The notes under the pieces: generated by a model
Seen by the model: the letters and a program-made list of their open reading frames with translations, nothing else
What the model was told of the DNA's origin: nothing
Databases searched by the model: none
DNA from: Elephas maximus indicus
Taxonomy: Eukaryota; Chordata; Mammalia; Proboscidea; Elephantidae
Direction of reading: 5' to 3'
Length of the DNA: 64,000 nucleotides
Assembly (NCBI RefSeq): GCF_024166365.1
Contig: NW_026060237.1
Location: 2,232,001 to 2,296,000, forward strand
Made by a program: the position numbers and the translations under genes
Part shown: piece after piece, positions 22,787 to 35,283 of the stretch
How positions within the stretch are numbered: the first letter of the stretch is position 1
Layout: each line of letters begins with the position of its first letter

Positions 22787-23056
22787 TGCTTTGACCCAAA
22801 ATCCTGGGATGCCCTGGATGATGGCACTTCTGAGGTAGAGATGTGGCTTTTAACTCTGCACCAGCTTGTGCATCAGGCAAAAGTACGCCCTCTTGCCCTT
22901 GGTGTTCAAAGGCCCTATCTCCATTTGAAGGGCCTCCAGGGCCTCCAAGGCCTCCAGGGAGCTCTGGGTGCTGGAGGATCCAGGCTATGGCTGGGCCTGC
23001 TCAGCCCGGGGCTGTTCGCACTGCTCCTGCTCCTCTGCCTGTTCCTGTTCTTCCTC
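22787..23056 (-). pseudogene. TSPY: TSPY copy 2, exon 1 (5' truncated)
   Basis: Acidic E/Q-rich start ('EEEQEQAEEQEQ'), then 'SSLEALEALEALQMEIG', and ending 'SAIIQGIPGFWVKA' with an intact GT donor at 22,786-22,785. Two in-frame stops (TAG and TAA, 44 codons apart) break it. The plus strand continues directly into L1 sequence. Confidence 0.9.
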
Positions 23057-25395
23057 ATAAAAATGTCCATTCTACCAAAAGTGATCTATAGATACAATGC
23101 AATTCTGACTGAAATTCCAATGACGTTTTTTCAATGAGATGGAGAAACAAATCATCAACTTCACATGGAAGAGAAAGAGACCCCAGATAAATAAAGCATT
23201 ACTGAAAAAGAAGAAAAAAAGTGGTAGACCTCATACTACCTGATTTTGAAACCTATTATATCGGACAGTAGTCAAAGCAGCCTGGAACTATACAACAACA
23301 GATACATATACCAGTGGAACAGAATTGAATACTGGGTTATAAATCCATCCACGTATGAGCAGCTGCTAGTAGACAAAGTCCCAAAGTCTGTTAAATGGGG
23401 AAAAGACAGTCCTTCTAACAAATGGTGCTGACATATCTGGATATCCAGCTGCAAAAAAGAAACGATATCCATACCTCTCAACATGCATAAAAACTAGCAA
23501 AAAAGGGACCAAAGACTAAAATCTAAAATAATAAAGATCATGGAAGAAAAAATAGAGCCAACACTAGAAACCCTAATACATGACACAGTTTACAAAACAT
23601 TATGAAAAGTGCACAAGCACCAGAAGAGAAACTAACTGTAAGCTCCTAAAAATCAAATACTTATGATCATCCGAAGACTGTACCAAAAAAGTAAAAAGGT
23701 TACTTCCAGACAGGGAAAACAGTTTCAGCTATGACAATAGTGATCAGAGTTTGATCTCTAAATCCTATGTTATACTGCAAAAACTGAACAACAAAAAGAC
23801 AGATAATCCAGTTAAAAAATGGGCAAGTGGTATAAATAGACCCTTTGCCAAAGAAGACAATCAGGAAGCTAACAGATATATGAAGAAATGCTCACGATCA
23901 TTAGCCATTAGAGAAATACAAACCAAAACTACAATGAGATACCATTTCACTCCAAAAATTCTGGCATTATTCCAAAAAGAAACAACAAGATAATAAACAT
24001 TGGAGAGGTTGAGGAGAGACTGGAACACTTATATACTGCTGGTGGGAATGTAGAATGTTACAGCCACTTTGGAAATTGATTTGGCACTTCCTTAAAAAGC
24101 TGGAAATAGATCTACCACATGATTCAGCAATTCCACGTCTCAGAATCTATCCTAAAGAAAGAAGAGCCTTCACACAAACAGATATATGCACACCCGTGTT
24201 CACTGCAGCACTGTATACAATAGCAAAAAGAAGGAAGCATCCAAGGCACTTATCAACAGATGAATGGATAATTAAATTATGGTATATTCATGCAGTGGAA
24301 TATTATACAATGATAAAAACAATGATAAATCCATGAAACATTTCATAATGTGGAGAAATCTGGAAGACATTATGCTGAGTGAAATTAGTCAGTTACAAAA
24401 GGAGAAATATTGCAGGATACCACCATTATAACAAATCAGGATGTAACTAAAACACAGAGGAAAATATTATTTGATGGTTAGTGGGTGGCGAGGGAGGAGG
24501 AGAGGCATTCACTAATTAGATAGTAGACTAGGAGTATTTTAGGTGAAGGGAAAGAAAACACACAATGCAGGAGAGGTCAGCAATACTGAACTTATCCAAA
24601 AGCAAACAGGTTTCCTGAATACAACCAAATGCTTCAAAGGCAAGAGCAGCAGGGGTAGGAATCTGGAAACCATGGTTACAGGAGACATCTAGGTCAATTG
24701 GCATAGCAAAATGCATTAAGAAAACCTTCTGCATCCCACTTTGGTGAGTGGGGTCTGGGTTCTTCAATGCTAGCAAGCCACTACCTAAAATCCATCATCA
24801 ATTGGTCTCAACCCACCTGGAGTAAAGGAGAATGAAGAACACCAAAGACACAGGGTAATTAAGAGCCCAAGAGAATGGAGGAGCCACGTAAATCAGAGAC
24901 TCCATCAGTCTGAGACCGGAAGAACTGGATGGTATCCCGCTACCACTGATGATGGCCCTGACAGGGAACATGACACAGAATCCCTGATGGAGCAGGAGAA
25001 CAGTGGGATGTAGACTTCAAATTCTTGTAAAAAGACCAGACCTAATTGCTTGTCTCAAACTGGAAGGACACCAGAGATCATGGTCCCCAGACCTTCTAAC
25101 AGCCATTCCCAAAGCCAATTCTTCAGGCTATAAGACAGAAAAATTATACCGGTGAAGAGTGAGCTTTTTGGCTCAAGTAGACACATAGGACCATGTAGGT
25201 AGTTCTTGTCAGGAGAGGATATGAGAAGGCAATGGGGGACAGGAGCTGGCTTAATTCACACAGGGAATACAGACTGGAGAATTGCGCTGTCTCATTAAAG
25301 GGAGAGCAACTAGGAGTACATAGCAAAGTGTACATAAATTTTTGTATGCGAAATTGACTTCATTTGTAAACTTTCTTTTAATGCACACACACACA
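23057..25395 (+). mobile_element. L1, 5'-truncated, inserted in TSPY copy 2 exon 1
   Basis: Begins in ORF2 ('aaaatgtccattctacc', matching 1,337-1,353) and runs through the ORF2 C-terminus. Translated blocks at 23,751-23,993 and 24,055-24,336 include '[12 protein letters not shown]' and 'WYIHAVEYYTMIK'. A 3'UTR of about 1 kb ends at a (CA)n tract at 25,383-25,398 instead of a clean poly(A). Frames are broken. No TSPY sequence resumes on the far side, so the other flank was lost or replaced. Confidence 0.9.
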
Positions 25396-25399
25396 CAAA

Positions 25400-28352
25400 A
25401 CTTATGAATAGCAGATTAATATTGTCTGATATAGTGCTAGAAGGTGAGATCTTCAGATTGGAAGGCACTCAAAATACAACTGGGAAAGAGTTGCCTCCAC
25501 AAGGTTGAGTCAACCTTATTGATGTGCATGGAGTCAAGCTTTCAAGGCCTTCATTTGCTGATATGTCACGGCTCAAAAAGAGAAAAATCAGCTGCAAAAA
25601 TCCATTAATGATTGGAGTATGGAATGTATGAAGTCTGATTCTGGGAAGATTGGACATTATCAAAAATGAAATGGAAAGCATAAACGTTGCTATCCAAGCA
25701 TTAATGACCTGAAATGGACGGGTACTGGTGATTCTGAACTGGAAAATTATATGGTCAGCTATGCTGGGAACAACACATTGAAGAGGAATGGTGTTGCATT
25801 CATCATCAAAAAGGACATTTCAAGATCTATCCCGAAGGACAATCGTGTCAGTTATAGGACAATATCCATACACCTACAAGGCAACTGAGTTCATATGGCT
25901 GTTATTCAAATTTATGCACAAACCAGTAAGGCCAAGACAAAGAAACTGAAGATTTCTACCAGCTTCTGCAGTCTGAAATTGATCAGACATGCAATCAGGA
26001 TGATTTGATAATTACTGGTGATTGGAATGTGACAGTTGGAGACAAAGAAAAAGATAGGTAGTTGGAAAATATGGTGTCCATGATAGAAACAATGCTGGAG
26101 ATTGCATGAGTGCATTTGGTAAAACCAATGAGTTCTTTATTGCAAATACCTTTTCTCAACAACATAAGTGGCAACCTCACCAGGTGGAACACCCAGTAAT
26201 CAAATTGACTGTATCCGTGGAAAGAGATGGTGGAAAAGCTCAGGATCATTAGTCAGAACAAGTCCAGAGACCAACTGTGTAACAGACCTTCAACTGCTCA
26301 TACACAAGATCAAGTTAACACTGAAGAAACTTAGGACAAGTCCCCTGAGATAAAATATGACCTTCAGCGTATTCCGCCTAAATTTAGAGACAATCTCAAG
26401 GATAGATCTGACACATTGAATGATAAGGAATGAAGACAGAAGAACTCTGGAATGAGATCAAGGATATCAAACATGAAGAAACAAGAGGTCATTAAAAAGA
26501 CAGAAAAGAAGGAAAAGACCAAAATGGATGTCAGAAGAGACTCTGAAAGTCGCTGATGAACACAGAGTAGCTAAATCAACAGGAAAAAATGATGAAGTAA
26601 AATAACTGAACAGAAGATTTCAAAGGGCGGCTTGAAACGACAAAGTAAAGTACATAATATGTTCAAAGGCCTGGAGGTAGAACATCAAAAGGGAAAAACA
26701 CACCTGACATTTCTCCAGCTGAACAAGCTGGAGAAAAAATTTAGGCCTGGAGTTGCAATAGTGAAGCATTCTGTGGAGACAATACTGAACTCTGAAGGAA
26801 GCATTAGAAGAAGATGGTAGGAATACACAGAGTCACTATACCAAATAGAATTAGTTCATGTTCAACCATTTCAGGAATTATTATATGATTAGGGTTTGAT
26901 GGTTCTGAAGAAAGGTGTCCAAGCTACACTGAAAGCATTGGCAAAAAAGAAGCTTCCAGTAATTGACAGAATACCAGTTGGTATGTTTCAATAAATGGAT
27001 GCAGCACTGGAAGTGTTCACCCCTTTATGCCAAGAAATTTAGAAGACAGCCTATTCCCAAGAAATATGATCCAACTGAATTCTGAAATTATTGAACAACA
27101 TCATTAACTTCACATGCAAGTAAAATTTTGCTAAAGATCATTCAAAACAGGCTGCAGCAGGATTTCGACAGGGAGCTGCCAGCAATTCAAGCCAGGATAA
27201 GAAGTGGATGTGGACCCAGGATATCATTGCTGATGTCAGATGGATTCTGGCTGAAAGCAGAGAATACCAGAAAGATATTTACCTGTGTTTGATTAACTAT
27301 GCAAACACATTCAACTGTGTAGATCATTAAAAAAATATGGATAGCATTGCAAACTTCAGAACACTTTACTGTGCTCACGAGGAACCCGTACATAGATCAA
27401 GACACAGTCATTGAAAAGAACAAGGGGATACTGTGTAGTATAAAGTCAGGAAAAGTGTGTGTCAGAATTGTATTTTTTCACCAAATTCATTCAATGCATA
27501 AGCTGAACAAAGAAGCCGAAAAGCTGGACGACATGAAAAAGAACAGTGCATCAAGATTGGAGGAAGATTCATGAATAGCCTGTGATATGCAGATGACATA
27601 ATTTTGCTGAAAGTGAAGAGGATTCGAAACACTTATTGGTGAAGGTCAAAGATCATAGCTTCAGTACAGGTTTTACCTCAACACGAAGAAAAAATCCTTC
27701 CAACTGGACCAATAAACAATATCATGATGCATGGAGAAAAGATTGAACTTATCAAAGATTTCATTTTACGTGGATCCATAATCAACACCCATGGAAGTAG
27801 CAATCACATGGTGGATGCATTGAACAAATCTACTGCAAAATGCTGATTTAATTTGATGAAAAGCAAAGATATTACCATGAAGACCCAGGTGTGCCTGACC
27901 TAAGCCACGGTGTTTTCATTTACCTCATATGCATGAGAAAGCTGGATGATGAATAAGGAAGACCAAAGAAGAATTGACAATTTTCTATTGTGGTGCTGAT
28001 GAATAATATTGAAAATACCACGGACTGCCAAAAGAACAAACCTGTCTTGGAAGAAGTACAACCAGAACACTCCTTAGAAGCAAGGATGGTGAGACTACAC
28101 CTCACGTATGTTGGATATGTTATCAGGAGGGATCAGTCCCTTGACAAGGGCATCGTACTTGGTAAAATAGAGGGCCAGTGAAAAATAAGAAGACCCTCAG
28201 CAGGCTGGACTGACTCAGTGTCTGCCGGAACGGGCTCAAGTATAACAATGATTGTGAGGGTGGTATAAGACTGGGTAGTGTTTAGTGCTATTGTGTATAG
28301 GGTCCCTCTGAGTCAGAAGCAAATCGAGGGCACCTAATAACAACATTGTAAA
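25400..28352 (+). mobile_element. RTE (BovB-like) LINE, nearly full ORF, inactive
   Basis: Starts at the 5' coding region ('attgtctgatatagtgcta'). It runs through endonuclease-like sequence (25,600-26,100), reverse transcriptase (about 26,780-27,650, including 'tatgcagatgacata' at 27,586-27,600, the Y-A-D-D motif) and the C-terminal region, to the tail 'gagggcacctaataacaac'. Frameshifts and stops are frequent, and a gap of a few tens of bp near 27,050 is seen against the related copy at 58,260-59,300. Confidence 0.9.
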
Positions 28353-28384
28353 TGAGTCCCACACGTGTGTTATTTTCTCATACT

Positions 28385-31300
28385 GTATTGTCATCCATGT
28401 TGCTGTAATGCTAGAAGCTATGTCACCAGTATTTCAAATACTAGCAGCGTCATCCATGGTGGACAGGTTTCACCTGAGCTTCCTGAGTAAGGCAAACTAG
28501 GATAAAGGACCTAGTGGCCTACTTCTAAAAAGATTAGCCAGTGAAAACTATATTAAAAGCAAAGAAACATTGTCTGAGATAGTGCCAGAAAATGAGCTCT
28601 TCAAGTTGGAAGCCATTCAAAATAGGACTGGGGAAGAGCTTCCTCCTCAAAGTAGAGTCAAACTTACTGACATGGATGAAGACAAGCTTTTGGGGCCTTC
28701 ATTTACTCATGTGGTACAACTCAAAATGAGAAGAAACCCCTGCAAACATCCATTCATACTAAGAATGTACATCAATAATCAGTGTACAATGAATGAATCC
28801 AGGAAAATTGGAAGTTATCAAAAATGAAATGGAACACATTAACAACCATATCCTAGGCATTAGAGAGCTGAAATGGACTGGTAAAGCCATTTTGAATTGA
28901 CTATCGTATGGTCTACTCTGCTGAGAATGACAAATTAAAGAAGAATGACAATACATTCATCGTCAAAAAGAACATTTCAAGCTCTAACCTCAGGCACAAC
29001 GCTGTCAATAAAAGGGAAACATCCATACACCTACAAGCAAGACAAGTTAATATGACTATTTTTCAAATTGACACACCAATCACTAAGACAAAAGATAAAG
29101 AAATCGACAATTCATACCACCTTCTGCAGTCTGAAATAGATCAAACATGCAATCAAAATGCATTAATAATTGCTGGTGATTGGAATGCAGAGGTTGGAAA
29201 CAAAGAAGTAGAAGAGTAGTTGGAAAATATGGCCTTGGTGATATAAACAATGCCAGGGACCACATGGCATACAGAGTTTTGCATGACCAATGACTTCTTC
29301 ATTACAAGTACCTTTTTTCAACAACATAAACAGCATCTATACATGGAAACCTCACCAGATGAAATACACAAGAATCAAAATGACTAAGTCTGTGGAAAGA
29401 GACTATGGAAAAGCTCAATTCAGCCATAAGAAACACGGGGATGACTCTGGGAAACACCATCAATTGCTCATAACCAAGCTCACAATGAAGCTGAAGAAAG
29501 TTAGAACAAGTCAACAACGGCCAAAGTATGAACTTGAGTATATCCCACCTGAATTTAGAGGTCATCTGAGAATATATTTGACTCATTAAACACTAATGAT
29601 CAAAGACCAGACAGGCTGTGGGGTGACATCAAGGGCATGAAGAAAGGAAGAAGTCATTAAAAAGTAATGAAAGAAAACGACCAAAACGGATGTCAGAAAA
29701 GGGTCTGAAACTTGTTCTTCAATGTAGAGTAACTAAGGCAAAAGGAAGAAAATATAAAGTGAAAGCGCTGAACAGGGGATTCAAATGGCAGCTAGAAAAG
29801 ACAAAGTAAAGTATTATAATGAAATGTGCAAAGACCTAGAGTACAAAAACCAAAAGGAAAGAACACACTCATCATTTCTCAGGCTGAAAGAACTGCAGAG
29901 AAAATTCAAGTCTTAAGTTGCAATATGTATACTGAGCAAATAATTTGAGAAGCTGGATTATATGAAGAAGGAGTGGACATCAGGATTGGAGGAAAAAATA
30001 TTAACAACGTGCGCTATGTAGATGGCACAAACTTATTTGTTGAAAGTGAAGAGGACTTGAAGCACTTATTAAGATCAAAGACCACATCCTTCAGTACAGA
30101 TTACACCTGAGCAAAAAGAAAAATATCCTCACAACTGGACGAATAAGCAACATCATGATGAATAGAGAAAAGTTTGAAGTTGTCAAGGATTTCATTATAC
30201 TTGGATCCATGATCAACAGCCAAGGAAGCAGGAGTCAAGAAATCAAAAGATACATTGCAAAGGACAAATAAGCTGCAAAAACCCTCTTTAAAGTGATGAA
30301 AATAAAAATTTTTACCTTGAGCACTAAGGTGCATGTGACCCAAGCCATGGTGTTTCCGATCACCTCATATACATGTGAAAAAGCTGGACGATGAATAAAG
30401 AAGGCAGAAGAATTGATGCCTTTGAATTGTGGTGTTGTAGAAGAATATTGACTATGCCATAACTGCAAAGAGAATGAACAAATCTGTCTTGGAAGAAGCA
30501 CAACCAGAACACTCCTTAGAAACAAGGATGGCAATGCTACATGCCACATACTTTGGACATATTATCAGGAGGGATCAGTCCCTGGAGAAGGCCATCATGC
30601 TTGGTAAAGTGCAGGGTCAACAAAAAAGAGGAAGATCCCCAAATAAAATGGATTGGCTCAGTGGCTGTAACAATGGACACAAGCATAGCAACGATTGTGA
30701 GGATGGCACAGAATTGAGAAGTGTTTTATTCTATCACACTTAAGGTATCTATAAGTCAGTATTGACTTGACTTGCCTAACAACAAGTTGCAATTTTGAAA
30801 GATTCTATGGGGATAATATTAAATGACACAAGAAGCATCAAAAGAAGATGGAAGGAGTACACAGAGTCATTGTACCAAAAAGAATTTGTTGATGCTCAAC
30901 CATTTCAGGAAGCTACCATATGCTCAAGAACAGAAGATGTTGAAGGAAGAAATCCAAGCTTCACTGAAGGCATTGGTAAAAAAAAAAAAAAAAGAAAAGA
31001 AAAACGAGGCTTCAGGAATAGACAAAATACCAAGTGAGATGTTTCAACAAGCGGACCCAGAGCTGGATGCACTCACTTATCTACACCAAGAATTTGGAAG
31101 ATAGTAACCAGGCCAACCAACTGGAAGAAATTGACGTTTGTGCCCATTCCAGAGAAAGGTGATCCAACAGAATGCAGAAATTATCAAATAATACTATTAC
31201 TATCACACAGAAGTAAAATTTTGCTGAATATCATTTGAAACCAAATGCAATAGTGTATCGACAAGTAACTTCCAGAAATTCAAGCTGGAGACAGAAGAGG

Positions 31301-32275
31301 ACATGGAATGAGGGATATCACTGCTGATGTCTCATGCATCCTGGCTGAAAGCAGAGAATACCTAAAACACACCAACCTGTGTTTTCTTGACCGTACAAAG
31401 GCATTCGGATCATAACAAATTATGAATGACATTACAAAGACTGGGTATTCCACAACACTTAACTGTTTTGATTAGGAGTGTACATAGAGCAAGGTACAGT
31501 CATTCCAATAGAAATAGGGGATACTGCATAGTTTCAAATCAGGGAGGTGCCTTAGGGTTGTATCCTTTCACACCATACTTATTCAATCCACATGCTGAAC
31601 AAAAAATCCATGAAGCTGGGCTATATGAAGAAGAAAGGGGCATCAGGATTTGAGGAAGATTCATTAACTATCAGCTATATGCAGATGACACAACTTTGCT
31701 GGCTGAAAGTGAAGAGCACTTGAAACACTCACTCAGGATATCAAGGACCACTGCCTTCAATATGGTTTACACCTCAATTTTAAGAAAACAAAAACCCTCA
31801 CAAGCAGACCAGTAAGCAATGTCATGATAAAAGGAGAAAAGATTGAACTTGTCAAGGATTTCATTTTGCTTGGATCCACAATCAATACCCATGGAAGCAG
31901 CTGTCCAGAAATCAAAAGAAGTGTTGCACCAAGCAAATCTGCTGCAAAAGACCTCCTTAAAGTGTAAACAAGCAAATATGTCACTTTAAGGTCTAAGGTG
32001 CACATGGGCCAAGCCATGGTTTTTTCAGTCCCTCATGTACATGCGAAAGCTGGACAAAGAATAAAGAAGACTGAACTGATGCATTTGAATTATGGTGTTG
32101 GCAAAAAATATTGAATATACTTTGGACCCCTAGAAGAAGGAATAAATCTGTCTTGGAAGAGGTAAAACACAGCCAGAATGCTCCTTAGAGGCAAGGATGG
32201 TGAGACTTCACCTCATGTATGTCGGATATGTTATAAGGGACCAGTCCTTGAAGGACATCATATTTGGTAAAATAG
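28385..32275 (+). mobile_element. RTE LINE with 5'UTR, split by a nested RTE copy
   Basis: The 5'UTR begins at about 28,390 ('gttgctgtaatgctagaag') and leads into the endonuclease region ('AGDWNAEVGNKE' at 29,173-29,209). Sequence is continuous to 29,923, resumes at 30,793 after the nested element, and continues through reverse transcriptase ('YADDTTLLAESEEH' near 31,677-31,720) and the C-terminus to about 32,275. Open blocks are short (up to 103 codons); no functional product is expected. Confidence 0.9.
29924..30783 (+). mobile_element. Nested 5'-truncated RTE copy with 9-bp target duplication
   Basis: 860 bp of RTE 3' sequence from the reverse transcriptase ('gatggcacaaacttatttg') to the tail ('cttgcctaacaac'). 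The 9-mer 'aagttgcaa' occurs at 29,915-29,923 and again at 30,784-30,792. Removing the insert and one 9-mer restores an alignment continuous with the equivalent stretch of the RTE at 26,745-26,780. Confidence 0.88.
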
Positions 32276-32368
32276 TTGTCGTTGCTGTTAGATGACATCT
32301 AGTCAATTCCAACCCATAGTGACCCTATATAAAACAGAATGAAACAATGCCTGGTCCTGATTCATCTG
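32276..32368 (-). mobile_element. RTE/AfroSINE tail fragment, minus orientation
   Basis: 'gtcgttgctgttagatgac' and 'ccaacccatagtgacccta' in minus order, ending against L1 sequence. Confidence 0.75.
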
Positions 32369-32369
32369 G

Positions 32370-35283
32370 GGACAGGGATATGCTAGCTTCATAGAATGAG
32401 CATGGGAGTATCCCATCTTTTTCTATGCTCTGAAATAGCTTTAGTAGTAGTGGTGTTAACTCTTCTCTGAAAGTCTGATAGAACCCTGCAGTGAAGCCGA
32501 CTGGACCAGGGCTTTTTTTTTTTTTTTTGTTGGGAGCTTTTTGATTACCTTTTCAATCTCTTCTTTTAATATGGGTCTATTTAGTTGTTCTACCTCTGTT
32601 TGTGTTAGTTTAGGTAGGTAGTGTGTTTCTAGGAATTCATCTACTTCTTGTAGGTTTTCAAATTTGTTAGAGTACAACTTTTCACAGTAGTCTGATATGA
32701 TTCTTTTAATTTTAGCTGGGTGTCTTATAATATCACCCATCTCATTTCTTATTTGGTTTATTTTCTTCCTCTCCTGTTTTTCTTTTGTCAGCTTGGCCAA
32801 TAGTTTATCCATTTTGTTGATTCTTTCCAAAGAACCAGCTCTTGGTCTTGTTAATTCTTTCAATTGTTTTTCTGTTGTTCTGCTCTAATTTTTATTATTT
32901 GTTTTATTCTGGTGCCTGAGGGTTTCTTTTGTTGCTCTCTTTCTAATTGTTCAAATTGTAGGGATAGCTCTTTGATTTTGGCCCTTTCTTCTTTTTGTAT
33001 ATGTGCATTTATTGATATAAATTGACCACTCAGCACTGCTTTCTGTGTGTCCCAAAATTTCTGATAGGAAGTGTTTTTATTCTCATTAAAGCCTATGAAT
33101 TTCTTTATTCCATCCTTAATGTCTTCTATGATCCTGTGTTTTTTGAGCAGGATATCGTTCAGTTTCAAAGTGTTTGATTTCTTTTCCCTGGTTTTCCTGT
33201 TATTGATTTCCACTTTTATGGCCTTATGGTCATAGAAGATGCTTTGTAATATTTCAATGTTTGGAGTTTTGCTAAAGCTTGCTTTATGACCTAATATGTG
33301 GTCTATTCTAGAGAGCGTTCCATGTGCACTAGAAAAGAAAGTACACTTGGCAGCTGTTGGGTGGAGTGTTCTGTGTATGTCTACGAGGTCTAATTGGTTG
33401 ATTGTGCCATTTAGATCTTCCTTGTCTTTTTTGAGCTTCTTTCTGGATGTCCTGTCCTTCACCGAAAATGGTGTGTTGAAGTCTCCTACTATTATTGTGG
33501 AGCTGTCTGTCTCACTTTTCAATGCTGATAGAGTTTGTTTTATTTTTCTTGCAGCCTTGTCATTGGGTGCATAAATATTTAGTATGGTTGTATCTTCTTG
33601 CTGTATTGTCCCTTTAATCATTATATAGTGTTCTTCCTTATTCTTTATGAGGATTTAACTTTAAAGCCTGTTTTGTCAGAAATCGATATTGACACTCCTG
33701 CTCTGTTTTGGTCATTTGCTTGAATTTTTTTTCCATCCTTTGGGTTTTAGTTTGTTTGTGTTTCTAAGTCTAAGGTATGTCTCTTATACGCAGCATATAG
33801 ACGGGTCATGTTTCTTAATCCATTCTGCCACTCTCTGTCTTTTCATTGGTGTGTTTAGTCCATTTACATTCAGCATAATTACGGATCGGTATGAATTTAG
33901 TGCTGTTATTGTGATGTGTTTTGTTGTGTTCTGTTGACAGTTTCTTTTTCACACTTAATTTTGTGTGGTGAGTAGATTATATATTGTCCTTTCCTCATAT
34001 TTGTTGTTGTTGATTTTGTTTCTGCTGATCCTCTATTTTTTTCTTGTATTTTATTTTAATGTGTGGGATAGTTTGTCTCCTTTGTGGTTATCTTATTATT
34101 TTGCCCTATTTTTCTAAATTGAAACCTAACTTTTATTTCTTTGTATTGCCTTGTCTTCCTCTCCATGTGGAAGAGCTATGACTACATATTTTATTCCCTC
34201 TTTATTGTTTTAATGCTGTCTTCTTTCATATAATAACATCACTGTTTCCCTGTTTTGAGTGTTTTTTTATCTTCATTTATTTTTGTGATTTCCCTGTCTG
34301 GGTTTACTCCTGATTGCTCTGCCCAGTGTTCTAGTCTTGAGTTAATACCTGATATTGTTGATTTTCTAACCAAAGAACTCCCTTTAGTATTTCTTGTAGT
34401 TTTGGTTTGGGTGTTTACGAATTCCCTAAACTTCTCTTTATCTGGAAGTGTCCTAATTCCACCTTCATATTTGAGAGACAGTTTTGCTGGATATAAGATT
34501 CTTGCCTGGCAATTTTTTTCCTTCAATTTTTTATATAAGTTGTCTCATTGACTCCTTGCCTGCATGGTTTTTGCTGAGTAGTCCGAGCTTATTGTTATTG
34601 ACTCTCCTTTGAAGGTGACTTTTCATTTATCCCCACCTGCTTTTAAAATTCTCTCTTTATCTTTGGTTTTGGCAAGTTTGATTATAATACGTCTTGGTGA
34701 CTTTCTTTTAAAATCTACCTTATGTGGAGTTCGATGAGCATCTTGAATAGTTATCTTCTCAATTTTCACGAGATTAGGGAAGTTCTCTGCCAACAAATCT
34801 TCAACAATTCTCTGTATTTTCTGTTATCCCTTCCTGTTCTGGTGCTCCGATCACTTGTAGGTTATTTCTCTTGATAGAGTCACACATGATTCTTAAGGTT
34901 TCTTCATGTTTTAAAATTATTTTATCTGATTTTTCTTCAGATATATTTGTGCCGAGTGGTTTATCTTCAAGTTCAGAAATTCTGCCTTCCACTTGCTCAG
35001 TTTTGCTCCTCTTACTTTCTATTGAGTTATCTACTTCTGTAATTTTATTTTTAATATTCTGAATTTCTTATTGCTGTCTGTCTATGGACTTTTCCAGCTT
35101 ATTAAATTTTTCATCATGTTCCTGAATAATCTTTTTAATTTCTTCAGCTGCTTTATCTGTGTGTTCCTTGGTTTCGTCTGTGTGTTGCCTCATTTCCTTC
35201 CTGATTTCTTGAAAGGTTGTGTATATTATTCCTTTGTATTCTGCCTCCAGTAATTCCAGGAACACACTTTCATCTAGAAAATA
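32370..35283 (-). mobile_element. Outer L1 (minus), 3' segment: ORF2 N-terminal half and most of ORF1
   Basis: On the minus strand this continues from 43,127-44,510 after removal of the nested L1. ORF1 pieces lie at 35,265-35,068, 34,992-34,801 and 34,526-34,239 ('NLQVIGAPEQEGITE' is the RRM region; 'KEKNCQARILYPAKLSLKYE' the C-terminal domain). ORF2 starts near 33,940. Its longest open block, 33,621-32,860, is the endonuclease with 'VGDFNTP', 'SRIDHILG' and 'YDHKAI'. ORF2 is cut at about 32,370, before the polymerase core, so the element is dead. Confidence 0.9.

Larger units (their letters stand above)
20886..23056 (-). pseudogene. TSPY: TSPY-family pseudogene, copy 2 (exons 1-5, 5' truncated)
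   Basis: Same exon plan as copy 1: exon 1 22,787-about 23,056, exon 2 21,623-21,699, exon 3 21,376-21,487, exon 4 21,134-21,278, exon 5 from 21,032. Introns are nearly identical in length to those of copy 1 (about 1,087/1,081, 135/134, 97/97, 101/101 bp), so both descend from one intron-containing gene by DNA duplication, not retroposition. It keeps more of exon 1: an E/Q-rich acidic run, then 'SLEALEALEALQMEIGPL', the family's helix before the NAP domain. Lesions: two stops in exon 1 (TAG 22,985-22,987; TAA 22,850-22,852), a 1-bp deletion in exon 2, intron 3 donor AT for GT, a 1-bp deletion in exon 4, exon 5 acceptor GG for AG. An L1 truncates exon 1 at about 23,057. Confidence 0.9.

Noticed and set aside
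25383..25398. CRISPR-like or other short regular array
   Set aside because: Simple (CA)n microsatellite at an L1 3' end; no array with unique spacers exists in the window.
32860..33621. 253-codon open frame, longest in the window
   Set aside because: It is the L1 ORF2 endonuclease domain (GDFNTP, SRIDHILG), not a host gene; the element is broken.
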